Assembly (NCBI GenBank): GCA_013215815.1 | Contig: JABSQP010000003.1 | Location: 1 to 64,000, forward strand | Source of the DNA: Alphaproteobacteria bacterium | GTDB taxonomy: Bacteria > Pseudomonadota > Alphaproteobacteria > Micavibrionales > Micavibrionaceae | DNA length: 64,000 bases | Direction of reading: 5' to 3' | Shown: positions 1 to 8,910 of the stretch, in pieces | Layout: each line of letters starts with the position of its first letter | Numbering within the stretch: the stretch's first letter is position 1 | Notes under the pieces: model-generated | What the model was told of the DNA's origin: nothing | Seen by the model: only the letters and a program-made list of their open reading frames with translations | Database searches by the model: none | Program-made: the position numbers and the translations under genes

Positions 1-1093
1 CCGCAATAACGCCCGATGTGTCCTGAACCTCAAGGTGTAGATAAAAGCGGCTTTCGATATCTTCACGGTCTGCCCAAGTAGCCTCTTTAAGCTGATAGGT
101 AGGCACACCAAATACAGGTGGGCGGTTTCCACGGGCAATATCAACAATATCAGAAACAACTGCAGAAGCCGTTGGTCCTTCACCTGCACCAGGTCCCTCA
201 AGCATGATCTTGTTCACAAAATCACCTTGTACACAAACAGCATTAAAAACACCTTCAACATTACCAAGCGCGCTGTCATGAGAGACAAGGCATGGCTCTA
301 TACGCTGTAAAATTTTATCGCCAACTTTTTTGGTAATACCAAGAAGCTTGATCTTATAACCAAGTTCGCCAGCAAAGCGGATATCATCCGACGAAATATC
401 GCGAATACCCGTAATTGGCAATGCATCAAAATCAGGCTTAACCCCAAAACCTAAAGCTGTCAGTAAAGTCAGCTTGTGCGCCGCGTCAATACCATCAACA
501 TCAAATGTCGGATCAGCCTCCGCGTAACCTTTCTCTTGCGCTTCTTTTAAAACGTCATCGAAATCACGGCCTGTCTCACGCATCTCAGTCAGGATGTAAT
601 TACATGTCCCATTCAAAATGCCGTAAACACCCTCAACATCATTCCCTGCAAGACCTTCGCGCATAGCCTTAACAATTGGAATACCGCCAGCAATGGCTGC
701 TTCGTACCCCAAAGACACATTATTTTTTGATGCGCTTGCAGCCAGAGATGCACCATGATGTGCAAGAAGCGCTTTGTTCGCTGTCACAACATGCTTAGCG
801 TTTTGTATTGAGCTCTCCACAAGGTTGCGCACATCACCTTCGGACCCACCAATCATTTCAATAACAGCGTCCAAATCATCATTAGCTGCCATATCCACAA
901 AGTTGTCCACCCACTTATAGGCAGATAAATCCACACCTCGGTCTTTACCGGCACTACGAGCGCTGACCGCAACAATTTCTATTTTGCGGCCTGCGCGTTG
1001 TTCAATCACATCGGCATGATTTTGAAGTATCTTAACAACACCAACACCGACAGTTCCAAGACCCGCAAGGCCTATCTTGAATGGTTCACTCAT
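1..1093 (-). CDS. hom: Homoserine dehydrogenase (3' end cut by window edge)
   Basis: Catalyses NAD(P)H-dependent reduction of aspartate semialdehyde to homoserine, the branch step to threonine and methionine. The visible 364 codons start MSEPFKIGLAGLGTVG, with the dinucleotide-binding GLAGLGTVG at residues 8-16. They continue with VTANKALLA near residue 107 (catalytic Lys region), NGTCNYIL, and DAAHKL, the substrate-binding motif. The last visible residues (FYLHLEVQDTSGVIA) are the start of the C-terminal ACT regulatory domain, so about 60-70 residues are missing. It follows the OmpA-like lipoprotein gene by 12 bases on the same strand and may be co-transcribed. The family assignment is secure. 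Confidence 0.95.
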   Translation of the reverse strand, partial: MSEPFKIGLAGLGTVGVGVVKILQNHADVIEQRAGRKIEIVAVSARSAGKDRGVDLSAYKWVDNFVDMAANDDLDAVIEMIGGSEGDVRNLVESSIQNAKHVVTANKALLAHHGASLAASASKNNVSLGYEAAIAGGIPIVKAMREGLAGNDVEGVYGILNGTCNYILTEMRETGRDFDDVLKEAQEKGYAEADPTFDVDGIDAAHKLTLLTALGFGVKPDFDALPITGIRDISSDDIRFAGELGYKIKLLGITKKVGDKILQRIEPCLVSHDSALGNVEGVFNAVCVQGDFVNKIMLEGPGAGEGPTASAVVSDIVDIARGNRPPVFGVPTYQLKEATWADREDIESRFYLHLEVQDTSGVIA

Positions 1094-1105
1094 TTGATTA
1101 ACCTC

Positions 1106-1888
1106 TTAATATCCACCAGAGATAATATCAACGCGGCGTTGCTGCTCATCATTACCTGAAGGCATCGTATCACCATAAGCCGTCGTTTTAAGCCTATTTG
1201 CTGGTACGCCTTTTTGAATAAGAGCTTTTGATACCTCATATGCGCGATTCATAGATTCTTTCAGGTTTAGAATACTACCGCGAACAGGATCGGATGTTTG
1301 AGACGGACGACTTGCGTGACCTTCAACAGTCAAGCGACCAGATACAGCATCCATACTCTCCGCAATTTGAGAGAGCGTATTCATATCACCACTTCCCAAG
1401 CGCGAAGAACCGTGCCCGAAGAAAATTTGAGCAGCCGCCTGCCCAGAGGCGGAACTATGTGCAACCATTGCAGGCATTTGTGGTTGAGCAGACAAATCAT
1501 AGAATTCTGACCCTCCTGCGTAATTCGAAACAGGTGCAACAGGCCCATCGAGCGAAAAGATGGTCACACTAGAATCACCCGAAACATTCATTGTCGACAC
1601 ATATGGATCAGCCATCGGCGCCATAGGAGGAGCCGCATTAAAATCTGACATGATTTCAACACTGCTTGTTTGCATTTGATACCCAGTCGGAAGAGAGCTT
1701 TCATTAGCACGACGTAGCTCTGGCGTCAGAGGCTGTCCCATCGCAACGCCTGTATCTTCGCGAACCATGACATCGGTTGATGCATTACCATCCCGAATGT
1801 TTTTACCCGTTGCGCATGCCGATAATCCCATCATGCAAATTGATAAGCCTAGTACTGAGCCGAGGTTTTTACCCAAAGTATCCTCCAT
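1106..1888 (-). CDS. OmpA-like lipoprotein
   Basis: A 260-residue predicted outer-membrane or periplasmic lipoprotein. The chosen start gives a signal peptide ending in the lipobox LSAC (Cys25). Starts upstream would put about 40 mostly hydrophobic residues in front of it. Residues 26-150 are low-complexity, rich in Ser, Pro, Ala and Met. From about 155 to the end is an OmpA-like peptidoglycan-binding domain: FFGHGSSRLG, LTVEGHASR, NRAYEVSKALIQKGVPANRL and a terminal QQRRVDI. It probably tethers the outer membrane to peptidoglycan. The gene lies 12 bases upstream of hom. No specific family such as Pal can be assigned; the position is not tol-pal. Confidence 0.8.
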   Translation of the reverse strand: MEDTLGKNLGSVLGLSICMMGLSACATGKNIRDGNASTDVMVREDTGVAMGQPLTPELRRANESSLPTGYQMQTSSVEIMSDFNAAPPMAPMADPYVSTMNVSGDSSVTIFSLDGPVAPVSNYAGGSEFYDLSAQPQMPAMVAHSSASGQAAAQIFFGHGSSRLGSGDMNTLSQIAESMDAVSGRLTVEGHASRPSQTSDPVRGSILNLKESMNRAYEVSKALIQKGVPANRLKTTAYGDTMPSGNDEQQRRVDIISGGY

Positions 1889-2035
1889 TGTTAAAGAAAC
1901 TAGGGGCATTTTAAACAAAGCCCTAGTCGATGCAAGGGCGCGAATAAACTTGTACGGATAAAAAAATACAAAAATTAACCAAAAAATACTTGCATCACAC
2001 ACAAAAAGTTATGTTAATGAATCCATAATAAAAAT

Positions 2036-2623
2036 ATGCAGGGTGTGTTTATTATGGGTACACTAACAGAACGCTTTGTCGAAAAAACCGATGAAAACGG
2101 TGAAGTCATCGATAGAATTAGACTTCATGCCGTATCATCCGATCGAATGTTATCTAACAGATTCACTTATAATTTTTCAATGCCTTTCGACGGAATTGAG
2201 CGTGCACAAGAGTTAAACACCCTGCGCTGCACACTTTGGCGCATTGGAGCAGATGAAACCGATTACAAGTTTTTAGAGGACACAAGGAGTGTTTCTATCT
2301 TATTTGCGCATCAAGCTGATGCTTATATATACAGTCTTGCGAATTTAGCTGGGCAAGATGTTAGTGGCAATTTTTCATTATCCCCAGATGTAAGCTTCAG
2401 GGTAAAAGACGATTTTTCAAGAAAGGCCAAACCTTTACGTAGAATCAGAAAACGATTTGATATTGCAAGACATGCAGCTCAAATCTCCCTTGATGACCAT
2501 CTAACTTTGGTCAACGAAGATGATAGATTGATCGAAGCCTATGCCACGTCTGCTGATCATCAGATCGAGGTATGGAGAAGACTTGATAGAAAAACGAAAA
2601 ATCGTTTAGAGGTCGTGCTTTAG
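2036..2623 (+). CDS. Orphan protein of unknown function (195 aa)
   Basis: Unrecognised soluble protein with no signal peptide or membrane segment. It is charged, with a basic patch KAKPLRRIRKRFDIARHAAQ near residues 131-150 and an acidic C-terminal third. The start at 2036 is preceded by CATAAT six bases upstream (2024-2029), which would make the mRNA leaderless. An internal ATG at 2054 (MGTLTERF) is the alternative. The stop codon overlaps the stop of the convergent carbonic-anhydrase-like gene within a shared TTAG. This tail-to-tail packing is seen for other orphans here. No function is inferred. Confidence 0.7.
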   Translation: MQGVFIMGTLTERFVEKTDENGEVIDRIRLHAVSSDRMLSNRFTYNFSMPFDGIERAQELNTLRCTLWRIGADETDYKFLEDTRSVSILFAHQADAYIYSLANLAGQDVSGNFSLSPDVSFRVKDDFSRKAKPLRRIRKRFDIARHAAQISLDDHLTLVNEDDRLIEAYATSADHQIEVWRRLDRKTKNRLEVVL

Positions 2624-3123
2624 AAATATTCCTTCGCCAACCTAACGTAATTATCTGCGGACTTTGGAAAAAAGGCGAGCTCCTCTTCAGTGAGATCACG
2701 CATATAGCGCGCCGGATTACCGCCCCATAACTGCCCAGTCGGCACCACCTTATTCGGTGTTAAAAGTGCGCCTGCGGCAAGCATAGAGCGCGGCTCTAAA
2801 ACAGCCTGATCAAGGACGCAAGCTCCCATGCCTACAAACGCCTGATCCCCAATATTACACGCATGCAAAATCGCGCCGTGCCCTACTGTTACCTCATCAC
2901 CAATATAAGTTCCCGACACGTTGCGGGTTGTATGAATGACGGAGTTATCTTGAATATTTGTGCGCTTACCAATGCGAATTTCATGCACATCGCCCCGTAC
3001 CGTGCAGCCAAACCAGATGTTACTTTCATCACCAATGACTGTGTCACCGATCACGGCAGCATTTTCAGCGATAAAAACATCACTTCCAACGGTTGGCACT
3101 ATTTTACGGTACGGTAACAGCAT
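2620..3123 (-). CDS. Gamma-class carbonic anhydrase-like hexapeptide protein
   Basis: A 167-residue left-handed beta-helix protein made of hexapeptide repeats, the gamma carbonic anhydrase/PaaY/CaiE family. The metal-site pattern is complete. Histidines occur in SVIHTTRN, VGHGA and LHACNIG, and RGDVHEIRIGKRTNIQDNS supplies the conserved Arg, Asp and Gln. The C-terminal helix (DLTEEELAFF.KSADNYVRLAKEYF) is typical of the family. It may hydrate CO2 or be an inactive transferase relative; sequence alone does not separate these. It lies just downstream of the aldehyde dehydrogenase gene on the same strand (12-base gap), so the two are probably co-transcribed. Confidence 0.85.
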   Translation of the reverse strand: MLLPYRKIVPTVGSDVFIAENAAVIGDTVIGDESNIWFGCTVRGDVHEIRIGKRTNIQDNSVIHTTRNVSGTYIGDEVTVGHGAILHACNIGDQAFVGMGACVLDQAVLEPRSMLAAGALLTPNKVVPTGQLWGGNPARYMRDLTEEELAFFPKSADNYVRLAKEYF

Positions 3124-3135
3124 TTTTATTTGTCA

Positions 3136-4536
3136 CTACTTGCAAAGAGAAACCATCTTGACCTGACAAGCATGATGTAAGCCGACTTTGCCTCCTGTAC
3201 GACCTATACCACTTGCTTTGTAACCACCAAATGGGTTCTCTGCGCAGTTATCAACATCATTGTGATTTACTTCTCCGGCATCGAGCTGCTCAGCAACCCG
3301 TGCCGCCAAATCTGTGTCTTGTGTGAAAATATACGACGACAACCCATAGATAGTACGGTTTGCTTCAGCGATAGCATCCTCTTCTGTTTTAAAGGAATAT
3401 ATTGGTAAAACAGGGCCAAAGACTTCCTCTTCATATATTCTCATATCAGGCGTTATGCCCGCCATAAGTGTAGGTTCATAATATGCTCCATCTGAATACC
3501 CTTCCGGTATATTGCCGCCCATAATTACTGCCGCACCCTTAGATTTTGCGTCTTCAACTTGTTCGACTAATAAATCTTGCTGGCGCTTGGCAACCAAAGG
3601 GCCAAATACAACACCCTCTTCTTCTGTAGGCCCCAACCTCTTAGAAGCAATCAGCTTTTTTAACTTTTCCGTTACTTCGTCAACACGGCTTTCATGAACC
3701 AACAACCTTTTCAAGCCGCAACAAATCTGTCCGCAATTAACAAACTTTGCCCAAAATATTGATTCTAGAATATTCTCTGACAGCACGGCATCTTCAAATA
3801 TAATGCCCGCATCAGAACCACCAAGCTCTAAAGTCACAGGAATAAATTTTTCTGCGGCTATTTTATAAAGCTTCGCACCGACGTGAGAGCTCCCTGTAAA
3901 ATGAATAAAGTTTACATCGCTTCTCGCAAGCATTTCTCCCACATCACCTGCGCCATAAACTTGATTAAACACACCTTCAGGTATACCGCTTGCACGCATA
4001 GCTGCTTCCAATGCTTGTCCACACATCGGCACTTCCTCAGAAGATTTGTAAACAACCGTATTTCCAGCCAAAAGAGGTTGCAGAGCTCCCATAATAAAAT
4101 TACTCAACGGAAAGTTCCACGGTGTAATCACACCAAAAACACCGTAAGGCTCGTAGTGCATTTGATGTAACTGGCGCTCATCTTCGTAGGTCGTTTCGGG
4201 CGCTAAAATCTCTTCGGCATTATCTAGATTCCATTGAATACGCTCAAGCCCCCACTCAATGGTTCCAACACTGCCGTCAATCGGACGCCCCATCTCTTGC
4301 GTTTCCAGCAACGCAAATTTTTGTGCATTCTCTTTTAGATAATCGTACAGCTTTCTAAGATGTTTAACACGCCCGCCGACACCGAGCGACCGCCACGATT
4401 TTTGTGCTTGTCTCGCTTTTTCAACCGCGTGAACAATATCTTGTGAACTAGATACTGCAACCTCACCCAGTACATTTGAGTTTGATGGATTATAAGAAAC
4501 AATCTTATCACCATTAAGCTTTTGATCGGCAACCAT
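3136..4536 (-). CDS. NAD(P)-dependent aldehyde dehydrogenase, succinate-semialdehyde type
   Basis: A 466-residue aldehyde dehydrogenase oxidising an aldehyde to its acid. Diagnostic parts are TPWNFPL (cofactor region), FTGSSHVGAKL, the general base Glu in LELGGSDAG, the nucleophile Cys in NCGQICCG, and EEVFGPVLPIYSF near the C-terminus. MGRPIDGSVGTIEWGLERI and the short N-terminus resemble GabD/Sad-type succinate-semialdehyde dehydrogenases, but the substrate is not proven. The full family length is present. The gene starts just below a terminator (4577-4608) that closes the upstream orphan unit, so it likely has its own promoter. Confidence 0.88.
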   Translation of the reverse strand: MVADQKLNGDKIVSYNPSNSNVLGEVAVSSSQDIVHAVEKARQAQKSWRSLGVGGRVKHLRKLYDYLKENAQKFALLETQEMGRPIDGSVGTIEWGLERIQWNLDNAEEILAPETTYEDERQLHQMHYEPYGVFGVITPWNFPLSNFIMGALQPLLAGNTVVYKSSEEVPMCGQALEAAMRASGIPEGVFNQVYGAGDVGEMLARSDVNFIHFTGSSHVGAKLYKIAAEKFIPVTLELGGSDAGIIFEDAVLSENILESIFWAKFVNCGQICCGLKRLLVHESRVDEVTEKLKKLIASKRLGPTEEEGVVFGPLVAKRQQDLLVEQVEDAKSKGAAVIMGGNIPEGYSDGAYYEPTLMAGITPDMRIYEEEVFGPVLPIYSFKTEEDAIAEANRTIYGLSSYIFTQDTDLAARVAEQLDAGEVNHNDVDNCAENPFGGYKASGIGRTGGKVGLHHACQVKMVSLCK

Positions 4537-4576
4537 AAGAGTCTCCCTATTTGTATTTGCAAAAACACTCTAAAAT

Positions 4577-4608
4577 AAAAAACCAGCCTGACGATAGGCT
4601 GGTTTAAA
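4577..4608 (-). terminator. Rho-independent terminator of the 4634-5269 gene
   Basis: A perfect nine-base stem AACCAGCCT/AGGCTGGTT with a six-base loop, followed on the minus strand by a run of T (TTTTTTATTTT). It lies 25 bases beyond the stop of the orphan gene at 4634 and before the start of the aldehyde dehydrogenase. Confidence 0.85.
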
Positions 4609-4633
4609 AAAATATGGAAGAAGTAAAAACCTA

Positions 4634-5269
4634 TTAGGGTGTTAAATAATCCTTACCTCTTACTAACCTCTGCGCAGAAAGACCTGAAATTTTATTAGCA
4701 GCTCTATCAGTTTGAGCATCTACAAAACGAATAATTGGCTCCATCACTCTGGAAAAATCTTCATCGTGTCCAATCATAGCCAGAGAAAAAACATGCGTTA
4801 TAGCCTGTAAATCTTGCCATGCGGAATGTACACAAATGGCTGACGCCCTCTTAGTTTCACATAAAACATCTATACGCCCCTCCATTCTAGATAAGATTTC
4901 TTCCGGCCGTGATCTTAGTGCCGTATGAAAAGGGTTTTCAAAAAATGTTGCAGCCCCCAGAAACTCTGTTTTGACTGGCCGTGCCATCTCTTCATCACCT
5001 TTGGTTAATTGTAAAAGCTCTCGACCACTGGAGTATGCATCGACAGCTCTCAGCAGCCAATCCCTTCCAGATCTCACATTACGGTCAACCCGAACATTTT
5101 TGTTCACGCTTTTCATAAAAGGCATAATATCTAAAGGTTTCATATTTTCTGGAAGCGCAGAGAACTCTTCATCACTTACTTTTGTGACCTTTGGCATATT
5201 ATCATTTAAAAAAGATTTCAACACTGGTACGACTTCGTACCGCGCTTCATATGGGGCATATAAAATCAT
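4634..5269 (-). CDS. Orphan protein of unknown function (211 aa)
   Basis: Unrecognised cytoplasmic protein with no signal peptide, membrane segment or known motif. The C-terminal half is probably helical (HSAWQDLQAITHVFSLAMIG, then FSRVMEPIIRFVDAQTDRAA). The start at 5269 fits a promoter whose -10 box ends six bases upstream, with no room for a ribosome binding site, so the mRNA is predicted to be leaderless. It has its own terminator (4577-4608) and sits just downstream of the rpsI terminator, making it a self-contained unit of about 730 bases. Function unknown. Confidence 0.7.
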   Translation of the reverse strand: MILYAPYEARYEVVPVLKSFLNDNMPKVTKVSDEEFSALPENMKPLDIMPFMKSVNKNVRVDRNVRSGRDWLLRAVDAYSSGRELLQLTKGDEEMARPVKTEFLGAATFFENPFHTALRSRPEEILSRMEGRIDVLCETKRASAICVHSAWQDLQAITHVFSLAMIGHDEDFSRVMEPIIRFVDAQTDRAANKISGLSAQRLVRGKDYLTP

Positions 5270-5275
5270 TTAATT

Positions 5276-5303
5276 ACCATATTAATTTTAAAGATTATGT
5301 CAG
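5276..5303 (-). promoter_or_regulatory. Promoter with extended TGACATAAT -35 element
   Basis: Minus-strand CTGACA (5298-5303) is followed by TAAT, a 16-base spacer and TATGGT (5276-5281). The -10 box ends six bases before the ATG at 5269. The -35 region overlaps the T-run of the rpsI terminator. It belongs to a repeated promoter type found in front of orphan genes in this window. Confidence 0.6.
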
Positions 5304-5327
5304 TAAAAAAGGCGCCTGATGGCGCCT
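5304..5327 (-). terminator. Rho-independent terminator of rplM-rpsI
   Basis: Stem AGGCGCC/GGCGCCT with a four-base loop (5310-5327), followed on the minus strand by TTTTTT. It is located 30 bases after the rpsI stop. Confidence 0.85.
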
Positions 5328-5356
5328 CTTTTGTAATTCTTCGTATTTGAAAACGA

Positions 5357-5860
5357 TTAACGCTTCGCCCACTGCTTCGTACGACGCGCCTTGTGCTTAC
5401 CGATTTTCTTACGCTCAACAACACGTGCATCACGTGTAAGCATGCCAGCTTTCTTCAGCGCAGGACGCAAGGCCGGCTCGAAGTTTTCTAGCGCACGTGA
5501 GATACCGTGGCGAACCGCACCAGCTTGACCAGAAAGGCCGCCGCCTTTAACTGTACACATCACGTCGAACTGGTTCACACGATCAGCAACCAAGAATGGT
5601 TGGTTAAGAACCAAAAGGTGTGTTTGGCGACCGAAGTACTGCTCTTGAGCCTTACCATTCACGATCACTTTACCTGAACCTTTTGTTAGCCATACACGGG
5701 CTACAGATTCTTTACGACGACCTGTTGCATAAGAACGACCAAGATCATCAATCTTAGGTTCTTTAGGAGCAGATGTCTCTTCCGCTGCAGGAGCTGCTGC
5801 TTCCGCTGCGTCTGTTGTTGCCTCTTTGAGGTCTTTAAGATCTTTAACTGTTTCAGCCAT
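5357..5860 (-). CDS. rpsI: Small ribosomal subunit protein uS9
   Basis: Component of the 30S head; its C-terminal tail reaches the P-site tRNA. The core contains [47 protein letters not shown] and the basic tail [17 protein letters not shown] ending in the conserved KR. The 167 residues include an extra N-terminal segment of about 40 residues rich in Ala, Glu and Lys, seen in many alphaproteobacterial S9 proteins. It follows rplM by 17 bases in the classic L13-S9 operon and ends at a clear terminator. Confidence 0.98.
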   Translation of the reverse strand: MAETVKDLKDLKEATTDAAEAAAPAAEETSAPKEPKIDDLGRSYATGRRKESVARVWLTKGSGKVIVNGKAQEQYFGRQTHLLVLNQPFLVADRVNQFDVMCTVKGGGLSGQAGAVRHGISRALENFEPALRPALKKAGMLTRDARVVERKKIGKHKARRTKQWAKR

Positions 5861-5877
5861 TTTTCTGCTCTCTTATC

Positions 5878-6336
5878 CTATCGTTTGTTCTTTGGGTTCA
5901 TACCAGCAACATCAAGAACTTCTGGCTGCTGTGCTTCGTGTGGGTGCTCTGTACCAGCGTATACACGAAGGCCACTCATTGCCTGACGACCAAGAGGACC
6001 GCGTGGAACCATACGCTCAATAGCTTTTTCTACAACGCGTTGTGGGTGCTCACCTTCAAGGATCTGACCTTTTGAACGTTGCTTAATTCCACCTGGGTAA
6101 CCTGTGTGCCAGTAGAAAAGATCGTTTTCACGCTTTTTACCTGTTAGGCGAATTTTATCTGCGTTAATAACGATTACGTTGTCACCATCATCCATGTGAG
6201 GTGTGTATGTTGGCTTGTGCTTACCGCGAAGACGTGTAGCGACCACAGTTGCAAGACGACCAAGAACGACGTCTTCTGCATCAACGATGATCCACTTTTT
6301 TTCAATGTCAGCCGGTTTTGCTGAATAAGTTTTCAT
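5878..6336 (-). CDS. rplM: Large ribosomal subunit protein uL13
   Basis: A 50S assembly protein of 152 residues, normal family length. Family motifs are [25 protein letters not shown] split over residues 15-39, [31 protein letters not shown] and [12 protein letters not shown]. It is the first gene of the rplM-rpsI operon. Upstream, minus-strand TTGACT near 6389-6394 is a plausible -35 element. Starts and spacing are conventional. Confidence 0.98.
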   Translation of the reverse strand: MKTYSAKPADIEKKWIIVDAEDVVLGRLATVVATRLRGKHKPTYTPHMDDGDNVIVINADKIRLTGKKRENDLFYWHTGYPGGIKQRSKGQILEGEHPQRVVEKAIERMVPRGPLGRQAMSGLRVYAGTEHPHEAQQPEVLDVAGMNPKNKR

Positions 6337-6449
6337 TGTTCGATTCCTTACATTTGTAAAATTCTGGCGCTGTTTTGCAACAAAGAGCGCAAACAGTCAA
6401 GAAAAAACATATAAAAACAGAGGGTTAAAATTGAGGTATTTTAATACCG

Positions 6450-7130
6450 CTATATAGCAGCCATAGGAGAATTCGGCTTAATTGACAACTCTTTACCATT
6501 CCAATCACAGCTCACAGCAGAGCCCCATATATTTGCCAAACGAAGCATTAACGGCGTGACGTCATCAGGCAAAGCCCCCACAGGAGGCACATACCCCATA
6601 TAGCGGTCTATATGCGGAATATCGAGCAGGCTTCTACCAAACAGGCGTCTAAAGCCATGGAAAGTATTGAAATCGTTAAAGATAAATGTGCTTCCGTCTA
6701 GATCAAACCATCCACAAACATCGTCTCTGACATGATCCATTCCCCTTTGGGTATGAGGAGCCAACACACTTCTCATGTCGATATGATTATTAGTTTCTAT
6801 TTGGGAACGTTCAGATATTTGATCCTCAATAAACGAAATCACTGTATCTGCAGCTTCTATAGGCATGAAAGCGTGCAATATGGGCGCATCTAGACCAAGC
6901 TCATCAGTTGGATTAAAACTCAACTCACAAATGGAATTGTCTTTCACGTATGTGCCAAAGCTTTGAAAACCGCAAAAAAGTTTATCGCCTTCTAACTCAG
7001 AGCAGCCAGAGATATCAAAGCTAAATACTGTACCAAGAACTTCAGACAGATCTTCAGGCATCCATATAGGAACATCTGCCAATGATCTAAAGCCTGTCGG
7101 TTTTCTTAATGTTTGAATTGGGCGAAACAT
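6450..7130 (-). CDS. Orphan protein of unknown function (226 aa)
   Basis: Unrecognised protein, mostly acidic and aromatic-rich, without signal peptide or membrane segment. Visible features are FDISGCSELEGDKLFCGF near 38-55, CGWFDLDGSTFIFNDFNTFHGF near 138-159 and GYVPPVGALPDDVTPLMLRL near 179-198, which together suggest a compact globular fold. The ATG at 7130 is six bases below a promoter -10 box and lacks a ribosome binding site, so it is probably leaderless. A small AT-rich hairpin (GGTAT/ATACC, 6435-6448) follows the stop and may be a weak terminator. It lies between rplM and the divergent sulfhydrylase gene. No function can be assigned. Confidence 0.7.
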   Translation of the reverse strand: MFRPIQTLRKPTGFRSLADVPIWMPEDLSEVLGTVFSFDISGCSELEGDKLFCGFQSFGTYVKDNSICELSFNPTDELGLDAPILHAFMPIEAADTVISFIEDQISERSQIETNNHIDMRSVLAPHTQRGMDHVRDDVCGWFDLDGSTFIFNDFNTFHGFRRLFGRSLLDIPHIDRYMGYVPPVGALPDDVTPLMLRLANIWGSAVSCDWNGKELSIKPNSPMAAI

Positions 7131-7136
7131 CGAGCC

Positions 7137-7166
7137 TTTCTACACCACCCATAAATATTATGTCAA
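7137..7166 (-). promoter_or_regulatory. TTGACATAAT promoter of the 6450 gene
   Basis: Minus-strand TTGACA (7161-7166), spacer of 18 beginning TAAT, then TAGAAA (7137-7142), ending six bases before the ATG at 7130. It is part of the repeated orphan-gene promoter set. Confidence 0.6.
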
Positions 7167-7238
7167 AAAACTCTTAGATAGACGCCTTTCTGAGAATCCG
7201 CGTAATATAATGCAAGCAGCAGAAAGGATTAGTAAAAT

Positions 7239-8531
7239 ATGTCTGATAATAAAGAACATGGACTGGAAACACTCTCTATACACACTGCCTGTGGCCCTGA
7301 CCCATCAACGGGCGCACGCACAATCCCTATTCACCAGACAACAGCGTTCGTTTTTGATGATGCAGAGCATGGCGCAGACCTTTTTGCTCTTAAAAAAGCT
7401 GGCTTTGTTTATTCGCGCCTTACAAACCCTACCGTTGGCGCGTTGGAAGAAAAGCTCGCTGCACTAGATGGCGGCGTTGCATCAACTTGTGCCGCGTCAG
7501 GCCATGCTGCGCAACTGCTTGTCCTCACTGCCCTTATGGCGCCAGGTGATCACGTAGTATCCTCTTGTAAGCTCTATGGTGGCTCCGTGAACCAGTTTGC
7601 GCAAATCTTTCCGGACATGTTTGGCTGGGAAAGCACAACATTCAATCCAGCGAGCGCCGAAGAAGCAAAAGCCGCCCTTACACCAAAAACAAAAGCCATT
7701 TTTGCCGAAAGCCTATCTAATCCAGAAGGTGTCGTTGCAGATATTGAAGGTCTTGCCAAGGTCGCCTATGAAGCAGGCATCCCTCTCATCATTGATAATA
7801 CAATGGCAACACCATATCTGTGTAAGCCATTAGATCACGGCGCGCATATTGTGACCTATTCAACAACCAAATTCTTAAGCGGGCATGGTAACGCCATGGG
7901 CGGCGCCGTTGTTGATGGCGGTAAATTTGACTGGTCTAAGCACGCCGATAAGTACCCGCGTCTTGCCAAACCAAATGCGAACTATAATGACATGGTGTTC
8001 TGTGAGGCATTTGGCCCGGCAGCGCTAGCCATTCATAACCACGCGGTTGGCCTCCGTGATCTCGGTATGAACCAGCAACCATTCAATGCCTACCTGACCT
8101 TTATTGGTTTAGAAACACTTGCCCTTCGTATGCAAAAGCATTGTGAGAATGCGCTTGAAATCGCGCAGCACCTTGAAAGTCATGAAAAGATTGCCTGGGT
8201 GAGCTATGCAGGTTTGAGCAGCAGTGAACACAATGTCAACGCGCATAAATATATGAAGGGTCAAGGCGGCGCCGTCTTCACTGTGGGCATGAAAGGCGGT
8301 TATGACGCCTGTACAACCATGGTAAAAGAGTTAGAGCTCTTCTCTCACCTTGCCAATATTGGTGATACACGCAGCCTTATCATTCATCCTGCATCAACAA
8401 CACATTCTCAGCTTGATTCAGAGGCACGTGCAAAAGCTGGAGCGGGTGATGATGTATTGCGTATTTCCATTGGTATTGAAACAACAGAAGACCTGATTGC
8501 TGATCTGGATCGTGTTTTGAATATGGTGTAG
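7239..8531 (+). CDS. O-acetylhomoserine sulfhydrylase-type PLP enzyme
   Basis: A 430-residue Cys/Met-metabolism PLP enzyme of the MetY/MetZ/gamma-lyase group. It probably makes homocysteine (or methionine) from O-acetylhomoserine and sulfide. The PLP lysine is in YSTTKFLSGHGNAMGG. Other motifs are YSRLTNPTVGALEEKLAALDGG, SCKLYGGSVNQF, DNTMATPYLCKPLDHGAH and the C-terminal HPASTTHSQL. The length and the FGPAALAIHNHAVGLRDLG segment favour MetY over cystathionine gamma-synthase. A ribosome-binding-like AAAGGA precedes the ATG. It fits functionally with hom at the left edge. The exact acyl-homoserine substrate is not determined. Confidence 0.88.
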   Translation: MSDNKEHGLETLSIHTACGPDPSTGARTIPIHQTTAFVFDDAEHGADLFALKKAGFVYSRLTNPTVGALEEKLAALDGGVASTCAASGHAAQLLVLTALMAPGDHVVSSCKLYGGSVNQFAQIFPDMFGWESTTFNPASAEEAKAALTPKTKAIFAESLSNPEGVVADIEGLAKVAYEAGIPLIIDNTMATPYLCKPLDHGAHIVTYSTTKFLSGHGNAMGGAVVDGGKFDWSKHADKYPRLAKPNANYNDMVFCEAFGPAALAIHNHAVGLRDLGMNQQPFNAYLTFIGLETLALRMQKHCENALEIAQHLESHEKIAWVSYAGLSSSEHNVNAHKYMKGQGGAVFTVGMKGGYDACTTMVKELELFSHLANIGDTRSLIIHPASTTHSQLDSEARAKAGAGDDVLRISIGIETTEDLIADLDRVLNMV

Positions 8532-8556
8532 GTTTGAGACAGCAAGGAGAAACATC

Positions 8557-8802
8557 ATGGAATTAGATACAATCATGCATTTTATGGGCTGGTCCCTACT
8601 AATTAACATCGGCTTTTTCCTAATCGCCTCATTCATGCTGATGTTCTTTCGAGGTATGCCGCTCAAGATGCACTCAAAGCTCTTTGGCGTTGATGAAGAG
8701 TTTCTAAAGCAGTCCTACTTCACATACCTTGGCAATTATAAGCTTCTGATTATTGTCTTTAACCTTGTCCCATACATGGTTCTAAGATTAGTCCTTAACT
8801 AA
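8557..8802 (+). CDS. Small membrane protein, DUF6868-like (81 aa)
   Basis: A two-transmembrane protein: residues about 9-31 (GWSLLINIGFFLIASFMLMF) and about 60-79 (LLIIVFNLVPYMVLRLVL). The loop MPLKMHSKLFGVDEEFLKQSYFTYLGNYKLL matches the small DUF6868 family, whose function is unknown. AAGGAG lies eight bases before the ATG. It is 25 bases downstream of the sulfhydrylase gene on the same strand and probably in its transcript. Confidence 0.7.
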   Translation: MELDTIMHFMGWSLLINIGFFLIASFMLMFFRGMPLKMHSKLFGVDEEFLKQSYFTYLGNYKLLIIVFNLVPYMVLRLVLN

Positions 8803-8910
8803 GCGGTCCACAAAAAATATGAATGCGACACAAACAGAGTCTAGACTCTGTCAAACGCTATGTGATTAAATCATTTCTTTATTGCAAAAAAAGAATGGCG
8901 GAGAAGTGTT